A stretch of 64,000 bases of DNA from Latrodectus hesperus. Its lineage: Eukaryota; Arthropoda; Arachnida; Araneae; Theridiidae. The position numbers and the translations under genes are program-made. Shown here in pieces: positions 1 to 14,682 of this stretch (the first letter of the stretch is position 1; every line of letters starts with the position of its first letter). The DNA is taken from positions 63,058,140 to 63,122,139 of the forward strand of contig CM075858.1 in NCBI GenBank assembly GCA_037975125.1, given 5' to 3'. The notes below the pieces were generated by a model. It saw only the letters and a program-made list of their open reading frames with translations. It had not been told where the DNA came from and did no database searches.

Positions 1-1144
1 TGTAGTAGGTAGTACTTAAATTTGTATGCAATTATTTATTATCAATTTAACATTTAATAAAGATATCTTGATAAAAGAATAGTGAAAAAAAAGTCCTTAT
101 CAAAAATCAATTGTATTTCTGAATTTTCATTTCTTTTGAATAACTAACTTTAGAAATTCATTTTTTAAAAGCAGGTTAATTATTTCAGTTATTTGCCTGA
201 AACCTTGTAATTATTTATTTTAATTGATGATACAAATATATTATAAGGTTTTTAGAGCAATCAATTTTCCTTCTAGAGCTCTTTTTTGATAAATAATTAC
301 TTAATCACTTCAAAAATATAATCAAAACATAGATGAATTCTTAGAAAACTGAATAGGTACACAGATATTATATAAAAGTTCTTTACAGAATTACCTTTCA
401 TTAGAGATGAGGATCCAAAGAAAACCTTCACTTCAAGGCTATCTAACACTTGACTTTTATCTGTTAATGATATGAATTTTAATTTATTACCATATAAATA
501 AGGCTGTAATAATAAGGCCATATAAATAAGAGATGCTTCATTTTTTAAAAAGCCAATAACCTTGCCAAAAATTGCCAATTTTTTTTTTAATTTTTGAAAA
601 ATTTTAATTTATTTATTAAATTGGTGTTTTCCATGCATAAAATTGTCTTTTATTTCAACTATTACAGAAATTATTTAATAGTTCTTTGTGTGTTCAAAGT
701 TGGTTATTTTTCAAAATTCAGGGTGTCTCTTTTGTATAGTTGGTTTAATATTACAAAAGGTAATTTTTAATTAAATTACTTAACTGACAAATCATAAAAC
801 TAAAATCAAAATATGTGTGTTTTAATTACTTTTTCCCAATAATTGAAGATGCATTTTATTGATCCGTATTTTCCTTAAGGAACTATTTTGACATAAATTC
901 CATTGAATATTTATGTATAATTTCATAAAATATATTTGAAGTAGCATTTTTTGATTGCTGCAAACCAAATGTTATAAAAATGTTAAATTATAATTAAAAA
1001 ATCTTTTCCTGAAAGTATTTAAATATATAGTGAGTTGAGAAACTAAATTTCTTTATTGTTCCTTCCATTCTCAAAGTTGGAGTGTTTACAGTAGAAATAG
1101 AGATATAGTTATACTTAGAGAAAATAGAGGTGGAAAATACACTA
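1..1144. other. AT-rich flank without assigned gene
   Basis: Very AT-rich sequence with no conserved coding stretch other than the small candidate exon on the minus strand at 395-503. No repeat end, promoter motif or LRR-coding exon could be recognised here, although the missing 5' exon of the DRC3-like gene could lie in or left of this stretch. Confidence 0.4.
395..503 (-). CDS. Possible internal exon of an unidentified gene
   Basis: On the minus strand an acceptor (TTATTATTACAG, ending at 504) is followed by 36 open codons plus one base and a donor AAAG|GTAATT at 395. The peptide starts PYLYGNKLKFISLTDK and ends near FFGSSSLMK, with a mixed hydrophobic and charged composition unlike the Phe/Leu/Ile runs of random AT-rich frames. 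The frame is open on both sides, so the splice borders are a guess. I do not recognise the family. If real, the gene would run leftwards out of the window, divergent from the DRC3-like gene. Confidence 0.25.
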
Positions 1145-2535
1145 CTGGCCATTAAAATTATTACACCAAGAAGGAATGCAAATAACAGAACGATATTTAT
1201 TGGTCACATACATTATAGTGGAAAGAACAAGTGATTAGATTTACAGGAAATTAGGATGTATAGATCTTGAGAAATCAGTACCCAGAGCAGCCACCTTTGG
1301 CTGCAATAACAGCATTTATCTGCCTAGGCATGGAGTCAAACAGAGATTGTTTGGCATATACAGGGATCTCAGTCCATGCAGCTTCAACACTATTCCACAG
1401 TTCATCGACAGTAGTGAATGGTGAGTGATGGCATGCCAATCGCTCGGCAACCATTGACCACACGTTCTCAATTGGTGACAGACTAGGAGAAAGTGCTGGC
1501 CAGGGTAACAGTAGAACCTGTTCTGTATCAAGGAAGTTCAGAACAGTAGGGGCAACAGATGGTCGTGCATTATCCTATTGAAACAAAGCATTAGGGAGGC
1601 CTCGAAGATAGGGCAGAGCCACAGGCCTTAACACATCGGAAATGTAACGTTTGCTGTTCAAAGTGCCGGTAATGTGAACAAGAGGTGATCGAGACGTAAA
1701 TCCAATGGCACCCCATACCATCACTCCAGCAGATGGGCCAGTATGGCGATATCCAATGCAAGCTGGCAATGCGCGTTCTCCACGATGCCTCCAAGCATGG
1801 ATGCAGCCATCATGGTCCCGTATACAGAACCGAGATTCATTTGTAAAGATGACGTGATGCCATTCCCGCGTAGGATTGTCGCTGATCACACGATTGAAGG
1901 CGCTCCTGTCTGTGACGCAGCGTCAATGATAGCCGAAGCCATGGTCGCTGTGCAGACAATCCATGCTGCTGCAAACGTCGTCCAACTGTTCGAGCAGAAA
2001 CTTGTTGCCTTGCAAATGATTACATTACATAGGGTTCGTGACGTGGCTGTACGATCCCTTGTGACCATGCAGATAAAATGTCTGTCTTCTCTGCTTTTAA
2101 TGATGGGGGGGCCGCTGAGATCCTGCATGACTTTCCGTATGATTGTCCTGAACCCATCGATTCCATATTCTGCTAACAGTCATGGGGTCTCGACCGACGC
2201 GAGCAGCAATACTGCGGTACGATAAACCGCAATCCCAGTAGGCTATAATCCTTCCTCGATCAAAGTCAAACACGTGCTGATAGGCATTTCTTCTTCTTAC
2301 ACGAGGCATTACAACAACTTTCTTTGCCAAATTCACGTTGAAACGGAAATTGAGTATGAGAAAACTGCTGTCAAATCTCTGGTTTTATACACATTGTAAA
2401 TGTCGCTACTGTCGCCTGTTTTGTATGAATGCGCTGAAAATCTAATCATTTGCATATCACAGCAAGTTCTACCTGTCATGCAAATTTCACGTGTGTGGTG
2501 TGCCAATTTCCTGGTGTAGCAATTTTAATGGCCAG
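1145..2535 (-). mobile_element. Tc1-type DNA transposon, copy 1, inactivated
   Basis: The element is about 1.39 kb and is bounded by inverted repeats that begin CTGGCCATTAAAATT on the left and end AATTTTAATGGCCAG on the right. A TA target base pair precedes the left end; the right flank has decayed to TT. On the minus strand an N-terminal helix-turn-helix region is readable (2336-2097, with RGRIIAYWDCGLSYRSIAAR), followed by the DDE catalytic region (about 1889-1275). The coding frame is broken by frameshifts, and a stop replaces the Gln just before the second catalytic Asp (TAG near 1575-1577). The first catalytic Asp is Asn (FTNESRF). The C-terminal part, with MWSMVAERL and ending GGCSGY, is intact. 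It closely resembles the copy at 28191-29567. It is a relic that could at most be moved by a transposase supplied elsewhere. Confidence 0.93.
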
Positions 2536-4888
2536 TTGTGTATTACTAATTCATTGATGTAAATTACCTTACAGAAACTGATTACTCTAAAAGTGATATC
2601 TATTTTAAGTAATCTTCTTTTTCTTTCTACGCATACAAATAAGTTTGTTTTATTACACAAATAAAACAAATTGCAGTTTTATGCTTAAAATTTCAAAACT
2701 ATATCAGGATTTTTTTTAACTTTAAATTTTTGTAAAAATAATAAAATAACCTTTCATTTTTCATAGGTATTGTACAGACTTTTTTATTTTTTCTTGTGTA
2801 ACTTCTTTTCTCCCTTCTCTCCATGTAGTCTTTTATATCTCAAAAATGGTTGCAAATGAATATTTATTGAGAGACTCATTTAGATCATAAACTAACAACA
2901 TAAATATCTTTACTAATATGTACTTTTTTACATATTTAAATTTTAAATAATCTGTAATCAAATTTCTTTAATATAGCTTTCATTCAATATAAATCTCTCA
3001 TTAATGCAATCACAGTTCATTCATACTGTGAATCATAATTTCTTAAAATATATATATTTTTTAAAAATGATTCTGTTTTAACTGATAAGTTTCATTATTC
3101 AATTCGGAAGCTTGTAATTATGAGTCATATATATAGCATAATTTTCTTTTGCAGATTAATTATTTAAATTTTTTGTTGATTTTATGATTTGCATGTGAAC
3201 AGTTACTCTAGTTACTTAATTTTGCTTATGGTCTTATGATCATATTTTGATATTATTAATAAATAAAGACTTTCACACATGTGCAGTCTTCTTTTTATTT
3301 AGGTTATTTAACATGTGTAAAAATTTTGGAGCTTTTATAGTATTGAGAATCAAATACTGTTATGATCTTGTAAAATTATTTTATACAAAATTTTCTTAAA
3401 TGTGTTTTAGTTTGCAAATATTTTTGCACACTGTTTTTTAAAGTTTTCAAATTCTCAATACATTTGTTAACATGTTATACTGGAACTGTTTTTCTAAAGT
3501 TAATTGGAAAAAAACAATGAAATTTGTGTATAGGCTATCAAATGCAGTGCGATTAGAATACATATAAATCTTAATGTAGCTTGAGATAATTCCTAAATAA
3601 CAGATTCAGTTTATGTATTTTCAGTTTTAGTCTTCATAAGTGTTTACTTTTAAACTAATTCATGAAAATGTTATTGTATTTGAACAATAGTAAAATGACT
3701 CTCTTATTTTCTATATTCCAGTTATAATTCTTATTAATTCTGTCAATTCTAATTTTTTCTATTTCCTTTGCATAATTTGGGTTATATTTTCTTAATATGA
3801 TAGTTAATTTTCTTGGAGAATGTTTCGATTTTTTTGCAGAATAAATTAAACTTTTCCATTTGACAATTACAATATGCTTAAAAGTCCTGTTCTCATTAAA
3901 TAATACAAATATGAGTATATTACAATTATATTTAGTTTGAATTGATATGATTATAATTAACTTGGTAAATGCAATTTTAAATGAAAGAATCTATCCCCGA
4001 TGTTTGGATTGGGCTGAATCAAACCATCTTTCTTATTATGCTTCTTACTGCTATGGATTAATATTAGAAATACTATTTACTATAGTTATTATTTTAATTT
4101 GTCATGGGTTGTGTCTAACTTTGACTTACTTCTTGATAGAGATTTTTATTTTGTAGTTTTTTCCCCTATCATTAGAGATTGAATTTAGATAATGTTGATT
4201 CCACTTTTAAAGTCATTACTTAAATATTATTTTGATTATAATTATCAGATTTCTCAGCACACATATGATTATGACCATGTGAAAACTCTGACATTTTTTT
4301 ACCATACACAATTAATCAAAATCTTTTATTATTATTATTATCCGTTTCAAAATTTTATTGCTTTCTGAGTACATAATAATATTATTTATTCAAGAAAACT
4401 TACTATATTTAGTCAGTTTATTCATGATTTGACAATTATCAGCAGCAGATATTTATCTCTAACTGCATGTTTCTGCTTATATTTATGTCAGTGGAAAAAT
4501 TAATCCACTTATATTTCTGACAGTAAAATAATCATTATCTAAAATTTTCAATCTATAATCTTAACTGTAATTTTTAGATAATCATGTTATTTTGTGGAAA
4601 TACTTTTCTGCTATTTGCCTCTTTTCTTTTTAAGAGAAATTATATCTTTGGTGTACATAAATCTACTTTCATTATATGTTATTGTTTAATCAGCATTAGT
4701 TTCAAAGTAAATTTAATCTGTTCTAAAATTGAAAACCATGAATAATTTTTAACTCAATGTTTAATCATTTTTTATATTTTATTAAGATCCATTCAATCAA
4801 TTTTATATATAAAATTATAAGTTATATAACTCTTATTAGAATTTTGTATAATGAATTTAAAATTCTAACTTTATTTTGTTTATTACAG
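2536..4888. other. AT-rich non-coding stretch before first mapped DRC3 exon
   Basis: There is no recognisable gene or repeat. Open frames at 3947-4156 and 4757-4939 are hydrophobic AT-driven frames without a family match. Because the first mapped DRC3 exon starts in phase 1 at 4889, at least one upstream exon ending with a single base of a split codon must exist. I searched this stretch by eye for leucine-rich-repeat coding and found none. Confidence 0.45.
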
Positions 4889-5055
4889 ATTTGTCTTTCA
4901 ACCTTATTAAAATTATTAATGGTCTCAATGGTCTTGTAAATCTGACTTATTTAAATTTGTCATCTAATCAAATTACAAAATTGGAAAATATGGAAGCTTT
5001 GGTGAAATTAGAAAGTTTTCTTATCAGATATAACAAGATAAAGGATTTTGACAAT
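4889..5055 (+). CDS. DRC3: DRC3 exon: leucine-rich repeats
   Basis: The acceptor is TTTATTACAG and the donor is GACAAT|GTATAT. The exon is 167 nt: two bases completing a split codon, then 55 codons. It encodes consecutive LRR units with the LxxLxLxxNxIxxI pattern (DLSFNLIKIINGLNGLVNL, TYLNLSSNQITKLENMEAL, ESFLIRYNKIKDF). The phase-1 start shows that an upstream exon exists. The codon before DLSFN is split in the way expected for the LDLSFN repeat of DRC3. Confidence 0.85.
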
Positions 5056-8000
5056 GTATATAATAATAATATGTATTTTTATAACTTAACATTGAAATGG
5101 ATTTCTATCTTAGATTTACTTATTTTTTATTTAAGATATAACTTCAATCATCACTTATATTCTGAATTATAAAATTCTAAATAGATTTTTTTAATTTATA
5201 TAAACATAATCTTGCATATTGTCTGAAAATAAATAATATTGCATATTGTCTGTGATAACATTTTAATGATAAATTATTTATCAAATAATTCCATGAACAT
5301 GTCTGCTATATACCATGTATATTTATTTTATTTTCTTTATTCAAATAATAAATATTTGCAACCAGATGTTTTTAATCTTCTAGAGAAATCAACCTTATTT
5401 GCTGAAAAATACATATGACAATAGAAAAAAGTGCTTAACCATCACATAAACTTTTTAATATTTTCAAACTTGCAACAAAATTATTTCTTCCTGTAAATCT
5501 GATAGTCCATTTTTTACTGTTATCTATTTGTTGAAACAATAAAATACTTACCTTCAAGAGATTATGTACATAGCATAAATATTTTACTCTTATATTATGC
5601 CAAATTTTATTTTTAATTGTTAATTTATGTTCACTCTGTAATTTTAGTAATTTTTATTTCATATAAAAAATAAATCCTTTTAATGTATTATATTCCGATA
5701 AAAATAATTGATGTTATTAAATTTTTGTAAATAATATTTTTTATTTCAAAATAATAGAGAGTTATAGAAAAATTAAATTTTAAATTAACTTTATTTACTT
5801 AATGATTGTTCCATAAAATATTAATATTCCTTAACTAAAACATTTATTAAAATTTTGTTCTGAGAAAAAAAAATTTTTATGCTACGTCGGGATAGTGACC
5901 TTATCGGCCATAAGTCCTCTGGCAGCCCAATAAAAATTAGCCTTATTGTGGAAGTTTTCGGGTAAACAGTTCAAAAAAGAAAGTGCAGGACAGCTTGTCA
6001 AATGAATAAAGTCCATAAAAGCTCCTGAAGAACACGGGGTACAATAGGGCATGTTGACCACGCCGATACAGCTTAAGTCTCTTTGGAAAAAGTCATGTCC
6101 AGTCAAAATTCTGAAATTTTTCTATGAAAATGGTGCATGGAAGGCAAATGAAGAGTGGAGAGTTCAACATGGAAACCCCAAGCTTTGTCTTTAGTAATTT
6201 CACTATATGAATTATGAAGGTCTTTGTGAAGTTTGTTTTTGAATAAGTTGCAGAATTATTGGTATGATGGAATAAAATCAGGCTGTTGCAGTTTACATCC
6301 ATTCTTTGCAAGGTCATCTGCTTTTTCATCCCCATAGATATTACATAGGCTTTGTATCCACTGAAGAACAATCTCCCACCCGACGAAAATGGCATGATTG
6401 AAAAGTGATTGTGAGAAAATATGATATTCTTATCAAATATTTGAAGCAGATTTTGGAAAAGAATTCATATTTAAAAGTTATTCTTTTAAATATAATTATT
6501 TTGTGACCATTTAAAAGAATTGCGAACTTATATTTATTTATAAATAATTAACAGTAACAGTAACTTAGCCCTCAGATAAAAGCTCATTACTTAATTTTAT
6601 GATACAATTCAAGTATTTTAATTTCCAGGAAATATCTGCTTTTATAATTTAAAAAACATCAAATTTTTTTTATTTGAACAAAAATTACAAAATAAATATA
6701 GTTTATATTTTGATTAGCAATTTTGCTGAAATAAGTGAGGGAGATTAATTAAGTAGTTGTTAAATTAAAAATATAGTTTGCTTCGAGGAAATTGTATTTG
6801 CTTAATGCTGGGATTCTTAAACATTTCAGCCTTTTGATCCCATTATATTTACGAAAAATGTGATTGTGCGAGCCTATAATCATTGTGCAATCCATCACAT
6901 GAATGGATAAAACTCTCAATTTCTTCAGTTGTACTAGAATATACTGTCGCACTTTTAGACCATTAACTTTAAATCATGGAATTATGTGAAAATTTTAATT
7001 AAGTAGTAAATTCAAACATTAGCTACATAACATTAGTCTGTCCATAAAGTGTAGCCATTTCGAAGGCCTAAGGTAAAAGATGTTAAAATGGTATGAACAA
7101 TTAAAATTCATTTCTTATTTTTATATTAATGTGTGAAGGAAGAAATACTATTTACATATTTGTTCCTTCAGGGGTTACACACAACAGTAAAATTAAGAAT
7201 TTTGAATCATATCAAAATAATGTTCTAAGAAATGCAGAAAAGCCTTATGATTTAGTAGAAATGAATTTAGGAAGTTACCTTATACATTCATCCATACATT
7301 ATTTTGTAAACATAATGTTCATTATATTTTAAAATTGTAATGAAATTTATATTAATTTTCAGTCTTGGGGCAATCGAAATTGCCACAGTAACAATCATTG
7401 CACAAATATTCCCAAAAATGTCTTCACTAATCCCAATAAGCCTCTTAATTTTTAGGTAATACCAAAAAACAAAAAAAATTTTGTTTACTATTTACACTTT
7501 TAGAAAATAAAGGTTATATTAAAAAAGAAAGTTTTTCCACACTTTACTAATTGCTTATATAAATATTTAACTGCATAAAGTATGAAAATATGTTTGTATG
7601 TATTTATATATATGTACACTTATAATTAAAATTATTTTTGCATTTATTCATTTTATTTCATATAGAATATAACTTCTAGTTATTCAAATTAGAATATTAT
7701 AAAATTTCTTCAAATTTAGTTCCAATTCTTGGTTTAAATGTTTTAGAATATTTGATTCATAAATTTGATTTCTAATGCAGGTATTTTTAAAAAATATCAG
7801 TGCAACATTTTATATTTTTTTATTAATAACAACCTTCTACTATAAAAAAACCTTGTGTAGAAAATCTTATTTTATTGAAAAAATTATGTTATCATGAACT
7901 ATGGATCTATAAAATGGCATCTCATAATACAAAAAGTAGCATACATAAAAAATCTTGAAAACAGTGTAAAAGATATTTATGAAATGTTTGGTAAAAACAG

Positions 8001-11000
8001 GAAATAAAAATGAATATTACAGTAGGAAATAAAGGAATAGTGTGGAAAAACTGTGGGAATTATCGAAGCTAAACAGAAATATTACTGAAGCTTTATTAAA
8101 ATCATTTACAAAAAGATATAGTTAATTAAGTGTTTCATTTTATCTTGTTTAATATAATTTTCGAATGATTTAATATGATAAATTTGCCTATAATTTTAGG
8201 ATTTAAAATTCTTTAATTTATAAATGCTTTTTGATATGTATTAATTTCTTATTATTTAATTGTCAAAGAAATTAAATTTCTGTGGTAGTAATATAAGCTA
8301 TTAAAATTTCATTTCTGAAAAAGTAGAATTAGCACTTTTAAGATTATGGGAGATATAAATAACAAGTTATAAAAAGTCAAAGAGAAATCCTTTTTTCATG
8401 AAAACTGTGTGCTTTTTGAATCTTTGTCTGAGTGAATAAAATTAATTATGTAATTTAATCTTTAAAAATGTGATTTCCTAAAGGCATCTAAGTTAATAAA
8501 AAAAACAATGCAACACTTTTTTTTACTGTGCAATTTTATATTTTTAAAATGCATCAGTAATAGCTTTTTAATAATAAACCTAATTGCAAATAATGGATTT
8601 GAAAGTAAAAATCTTGCCATTGTCAAAGAAATCAAGTTTGTTCTAGATTATGAAAGAATTATTTTAGAATAATTACTTTTAAATATGTAAAAAATTGGAA
8701 TAACCTGCTTTTATAATATCCATTAATCTTATTACAAAGTTCATAAAGAACAATTCTATGATAAATATAACTTAATGAGTTTTGATTCTTAAATATTATT
8801 TAAACTAATTGAATTTTATAATACTTTATGAAGTAGAAGAAAAATGACAATTTATGAAACTACAAATTGCAGTAATATATGTCTAATAATAATAATTTAT
8901 TAATGGTCTTCTTTTTAATAGAAGTGAAAAAAAACATTGCGTATTGTATGTTGACAATAATAACTGAATTGAATAAAATAGCCTATTTGGATACCATAAT
9001 TTAACATAGTATTTAAACCAAAATTTTCATTATTGCTTCAGATACTACATATTTGCAAATTAATATTTTGCTAAGACTAAACTGCATTTATATACTGTCC
9101 TTGTATTTTATTTCATTGTTCTATTAAGATAAAAAAATTTACTTTAAAATATTCATTTCAAAATTTTAATGTCTGAAATTTTTTTTTTTTAAATCTATCA
9201 AGAATAATTTTTTATTCAGTTTAAATACTGCAGTTCTAAAATCTATTATTTATGAGAATAATTTTTAATGAATGGTATTTATTCAATAAAATTTATTTGT
9301 GTAAATTATGTTTGTATTTGTTTTAATCTTATTACAAATTTTTATTTTTAGAATAATATATAAATATTTAATATTTCCTTTATAGATAAATTATTTAAAG
9401 CAATTTAAGAATCTACTTTGTTTGGGTATTGGAGAAAACCCTCTGACATCTGTGACTGATTTAAGATTATGCATTATTGCAGAATTACCACACCTTAAAT
9501 TTCTGGATTTTTTAAACATTACTAAACAAGATGTAAGTATGAGATTTGAATCATTTTTTGCAATTTAATGAATTTGATATAATAATGTTTAGCACGCTTT
9601 GCATCAAATTTTTAAAATTTTGATTCAAAGATTACTTTTAATAGTGTTAAAATGTTAACTACTTTTTAACTTTTTTTTCATTTTTCTTTAAATTTAATAA
9701 AGATCAGAGAAACTAAAAAGATTGAACACTTAAAACAATTTTCCATTCACGAGAGCCTAATGATTATCAAAAATGTATACTTTTTTATGAATAATTATTT
9801 TATATTATCTGACTTATTATTTGTAAGCAAATATGACTTGGATTGAATACTTACTATAAGCTGTATAATCAGATAAGCACATTAAGAATATCATATTGCA
9901 AATCAACATTTTTACAATTTTTTTCATAATTTTCATATTTGTTGCTAACTATATTTTATTTGAAATTGTGAATCAAATATTAATCTCATTTGTTTCATGA
10001 AGAAATCTTATTTTGAAAATATCTTATTTTCTGAATAATTATATTTTTAAATTCACATATTTACTGTTTTCTTTGAGAAATGCTTTCAGATACTGACATT
10101 TTCATTATTGTTAAATTAAACGTAAAATTTTGACATCTGGGGAATTTGAACCATCATATTTTTATGCAACTTTTTTATAATAAAATTTATTAAATATTTA
10201 TGTTATATTTACTCTTGAAAACATACTTTTAAATAATATTATGTAGTTAAGTATCACCTATAATAATGTGTTTGCGTCATATCATATTTATATTACTTGT
10301 GTTTACATATGTTTATTTATTTTATTTTACATACTCTTTACATATATTCAATATATCAGGCCTTAATGTGTTGAAAATATAATTTTTAAAATATATATAT
10401 TTATTGTAAAATAATTTGGAAGAATATCACAAGTTCAACAAATATATTTTGAGATGGATGTAGTTAAGAATAAATTCCTTTATTTTGACACCTGATATTT
10501 GTTTTGTATTATAAAATACCAATTTAAATAAGGTTCATATTTATAAATACATTCCAAAAGAATTAGAGTTGTGAAAATGGATAAAATCATTCATTAAAGA
10601 GTTTTGAAATGTGAAAATTTAAATTACCAAATTATATATTATTATCGCATCCATTTTTGTGCATTGAGTTCATAAAGATTTTATGAACTCTAAAGAGACC
10701 TTGATTGACGGAATTTTTTTAATCTCTGCCATCAAAGTTCTTTGAACTTTTATGACTTTTGTCCGTGCTTCTAGTTATTAAATCATTTCTTAAATTGGTG
10801 TCATCTTTTGTTGTATAGTTGTTTCAAGGCATAGGAACAAAAATAAAAATGACTGTCAAAAGCAATATACTGTGATGTAACATAATTTTCTTTTATTGAT
10901 TCCACTTTGCTTAATCATTATCAGCAAAATTTAATGGGTACATTGTATTTGGAAAAACATTGTGATATTTTTAGTAGTTCATTAAATGTCTTAAATAATA

Positions 11001-14000
11001 TATCTAAGTACAATAAACAAAGATAATATGTGTGTATATTTGATAGAAGTTACTCCCTTACAATAATGTAGATAAAAATAATTGAGTAATACCATGTTAT
11101 ATTTAACCACAGGTATTAGCTTAATAAATAGGTTTTAGTTTCTTGAAAACTAAAAATAAGATTAATTTTTCTATATTTTGTGATTCCACCAAATTACATA
11201 TAAATAATTTCATATAGAGTTCACTAATGTAAATTGGAATTTTCTTATCACTGTTAAAGAGTACATGTTTATCATTTATAAGCAGTTGGTACATTTTTTA
11301 AATTACATCATTACACTGCTGACATTATGCCAGCTCTTTTTATATAATATTATTGCATATATTTTTATATATTTTCTTAGCTCTAAAATACTAAATTAGC
11401 ATACATATTTTAATCGATTACAATTAGAATTAGTGGATTATAATTAAAAAGGCTTACAAAATTAGAATGAAATCAATACTAAATTAAGATGGATATTAAA
11501 TTGTGATGCATTTTAAAATAAAATTAACTTACATAAAAATTAAAGGAAATTTGTAATTTTCACCTTATGTATAAGAAATATAATGTCAGCTTTTCATCTG
11601 CTTAAGTAGCATTTTGCTTTGCACAAATTCATTCAACTGAGTGGGACCTATTACTGCACAATCTCCATAGTTATACATAGCTGCAATCACCAAACATGCT
11701 GTAGCTCAAAAGTAATCTAATTTAGTGTTAAACTATTCCTAATTAAAATTATTATTTATTCAAAAAAACTAAAATGAGAGTGAAAATTACTCTAGAGATA
11801 TTTATTTGTTATAAGTGAGAATCTGATGGGCTGCAGATTTGAGTTGCAGTTTTGAGAAATCTTTTCATGTTTTGTTTTCTTGTTTTTTTATGATTTTATT
11901 TAATTTTTTATCTGATGGTTATACTATAAAATGGTTGTAAGACCACAAATTTAATAGAAAAACATGAGACACTGCATGAGAAAAATGGATGTCATTATAT
12001 ACAAATAGTATCAATCTAGATTTGCCTTCAAATGTCTTTGAAACATAAGATAACCTTATTTTATTGTTACTTCCTATTCCTGTGTATTACTTCTATTCCT
12101 TATTCACATTGTTACTGTCTCCATGATATGTATGAAAATATTTTATGTTGTGCTCAGTAACTTATCATACTTTTATAATAAAATCATGTAACTACTTTAT
12201 TTCTAATTAACTTACTTAATTTTACATTACTTCGTTAATATGAAACAGATAATAAAATGTATTTGATAATCAATTATCTCCTCTATCAATAACTTCAAAT
12301 ACATTTTTTTAAAATAAGCAGCCTATATTATATCTAATATTTATTTGCAGTCATGATCAAAAATGCAGTTTTGAAAAAAAAAATTGAGTAAAATTTTAAG
12401 AAAAAATACTTATTTTAATATTAAAACAAAATTAATCAGAAATTGTGGCTTGGATATGGGTTACAGGTTCATCATTGTTACAATGGAAATAAAGTAAAAT
12501 AGCTGTTTTGTATTAGTGAAATAATAAAAAAAATAAAATAATAAATAAAATGTTAAACAAAGTGTAATAAAGATTTGGGAAATTTTGCCTCTCGCGCAAA
12601 TTACTTTATTATAATAATGACTACATAATTTAGTTAATAAACAAAAGCCTAAACTTCAACATTCTTTTTCAATTTTTTATAATAATTATGTTGATATTAG
12701 AATGAAACACTTTAAGAATATTTTTTATTAAATTTTGAAATAAGGTAATGCAGAAATCTTGCATCTTCTTATTTACTTCGTAAAATAACGATTTTTAATG
12801 AGATTGATAATTATCTTTTAACTGACCACAAGCAAATACTTTATTATTATTTGTAGCTTAATTCAGTCTAAAAAACTTCATATATTTGCTAAGGTGGGAA
12901 AAAGTGAGCATTTAACATACATATCCAAAGAAAAAAGTCTGTAGAATTTGAAAATTTTATTAGCTTATAACTTAATAGACTTTTAAAGGTTTTCAAAATA
13001 TCTTTAATTAATTTTTTATTTATTTTACAAATGACACACATTATTGCTTAAGCCATTAATTCATGAGCCTCCAATGCTTTGGGGCAACAGCATTCTGTAG
13101 ACATCACTGTGATGACATTGCCCAGACTGTGTAAATTGGATTGTTGATTTTGCTTTCTCTCTCTCTTGTTCTCCAGCTGAACTGTAATATTGAGATTGCT
13201 TATTCATTTATTCTTTAGAGACGATGTTGCAAGCAGCCATGTCTAGTTAGTCCTCTAAGTTGAGCCACAACACTCTTTCTTGGAATACAGAAAACAATTC
13301 TCTCCTCCCCAGAATCTTCCATCTATTATCCCTTGTATGTAGAATCATACTCTGTTTAAGAGTTTTTCTTAAGAGTCAGGTTAATAAACAATTTAATCAC
13401 ATGAAAAGAAAGAGGAGATTTATACAGTGTTCTATCATAGCTCACTTCTTAACGATTGCACCAACTTCTCCATTGCTCATAATTCCACTAATAGCAGGAA
13501 TCCATTGGAATGAAATTCTGTATGCTGATTGCCTTAAGCAAAGATCTACATTCTAAAATTCCTTAAAAAATATTTTAATTATTCAAAAGGCCTTGAAATT
13601 AGCTTTTAGAGTATAAAAATATGACAGCTTTTACAAAAGAGAAGCTGAGAATTGACAGTTGTTGAATAGCCATGGCAATTGCTTTGACTTCACCACTGAA
13701 AACAGTAGTAAGAAGCCCAGTTGTTAAGTAAAAACTAAAAAGCTGACTATGGATGTGTGTTTGTGCACAGTGTGATCTCTCCAACATCAGTGGAGACATG
13801 CAACCATTCACTTTCAGAATAGCGAACCTCAATAAACTCCATTGCAAAAGACCTTAATTGTGTGAATGATTCATTTCATTCTTAAAAACTCTGTATAAGA
13901 TCAAGTTTTCTATTTAAATTCAAAAAGTATAATGAACAAGAGGTTGGAAGTTATAGATAATTTCTGCTTAAATTCAAAGAATCTCTGAGCAGTTTAGATA

Positions 14001-14603
14001 AAGCCAATTTGATTTTAAGATTTCTGGAAACATTATAGTTCCTCCAAAAAGAGTTGTCAGGTAAACTCATGAGCTTCTCATATAATAGCTTTCATTTTAA
14101 AACCAATTATCTTTAATTAATAATATATAGTTTAAAATATGACTGTGAATGTTTGACAGATCTAACATTAGTTTAATAAAGTTTTTTTTATTTTTTCTAA
14201 GATTGATTTGGATTGTTCAATTAAAGGCTTATATTTATGTGAATTAATTATTTTGTAAACAAATTAATTTGCAATCAAATTAATTTAGGTATTGAATTGT
14301 TAAATTATGCTGGATATTTAAATTGCATGTTAATTTTTAAATATGTTTTAACAAAAGATTAACTAATATCAAACATATATAAAGTAAAACTATGTATTGT
14401 ACAATAACTAGCATGAGTTGAAGAAAGTTATTTCAGAGTATTACACAAGGCATTTCCTGAATGAAACTGAAGAAAGTTAAAAATGTAAAGAAATATGTTA
14501 TTTTGTTAAAAGAGTTGATTTTTTAATAACTTAAGCAAAATTTTATTAGAAAATATTTTATTTATTCATTTTACTTTATCACCTAAATCTACTGTGTGTG
14601 AGA

Positions 14604-14682
<79 letters not shown>

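Noticed and set aside
1743..2225. 160-codon plus-strand open frame
   Set aside because: It is antisense to the Tc1 transposase remnant; it has no independent motif.
3947..4156. 69-codon frame with RCLDWAESNHLSYYASYCYG
   Set aside because: The first half looks slightly protein-like, but no family, splice borders or continuation could be found, and it does not fit DRC3.
13260..13556. 98-codon plus-strand frame as a gene
   Set aside because: It is antisense to the RNase H region of a decayed LINE; the protein signal is on the minus strand.
14600..14680. CRISPR-like or satellite array
   Set aside because: It is a plain TA microsatellite without spacers; no array of repeats and unique spacers occurs anywhere in the window.
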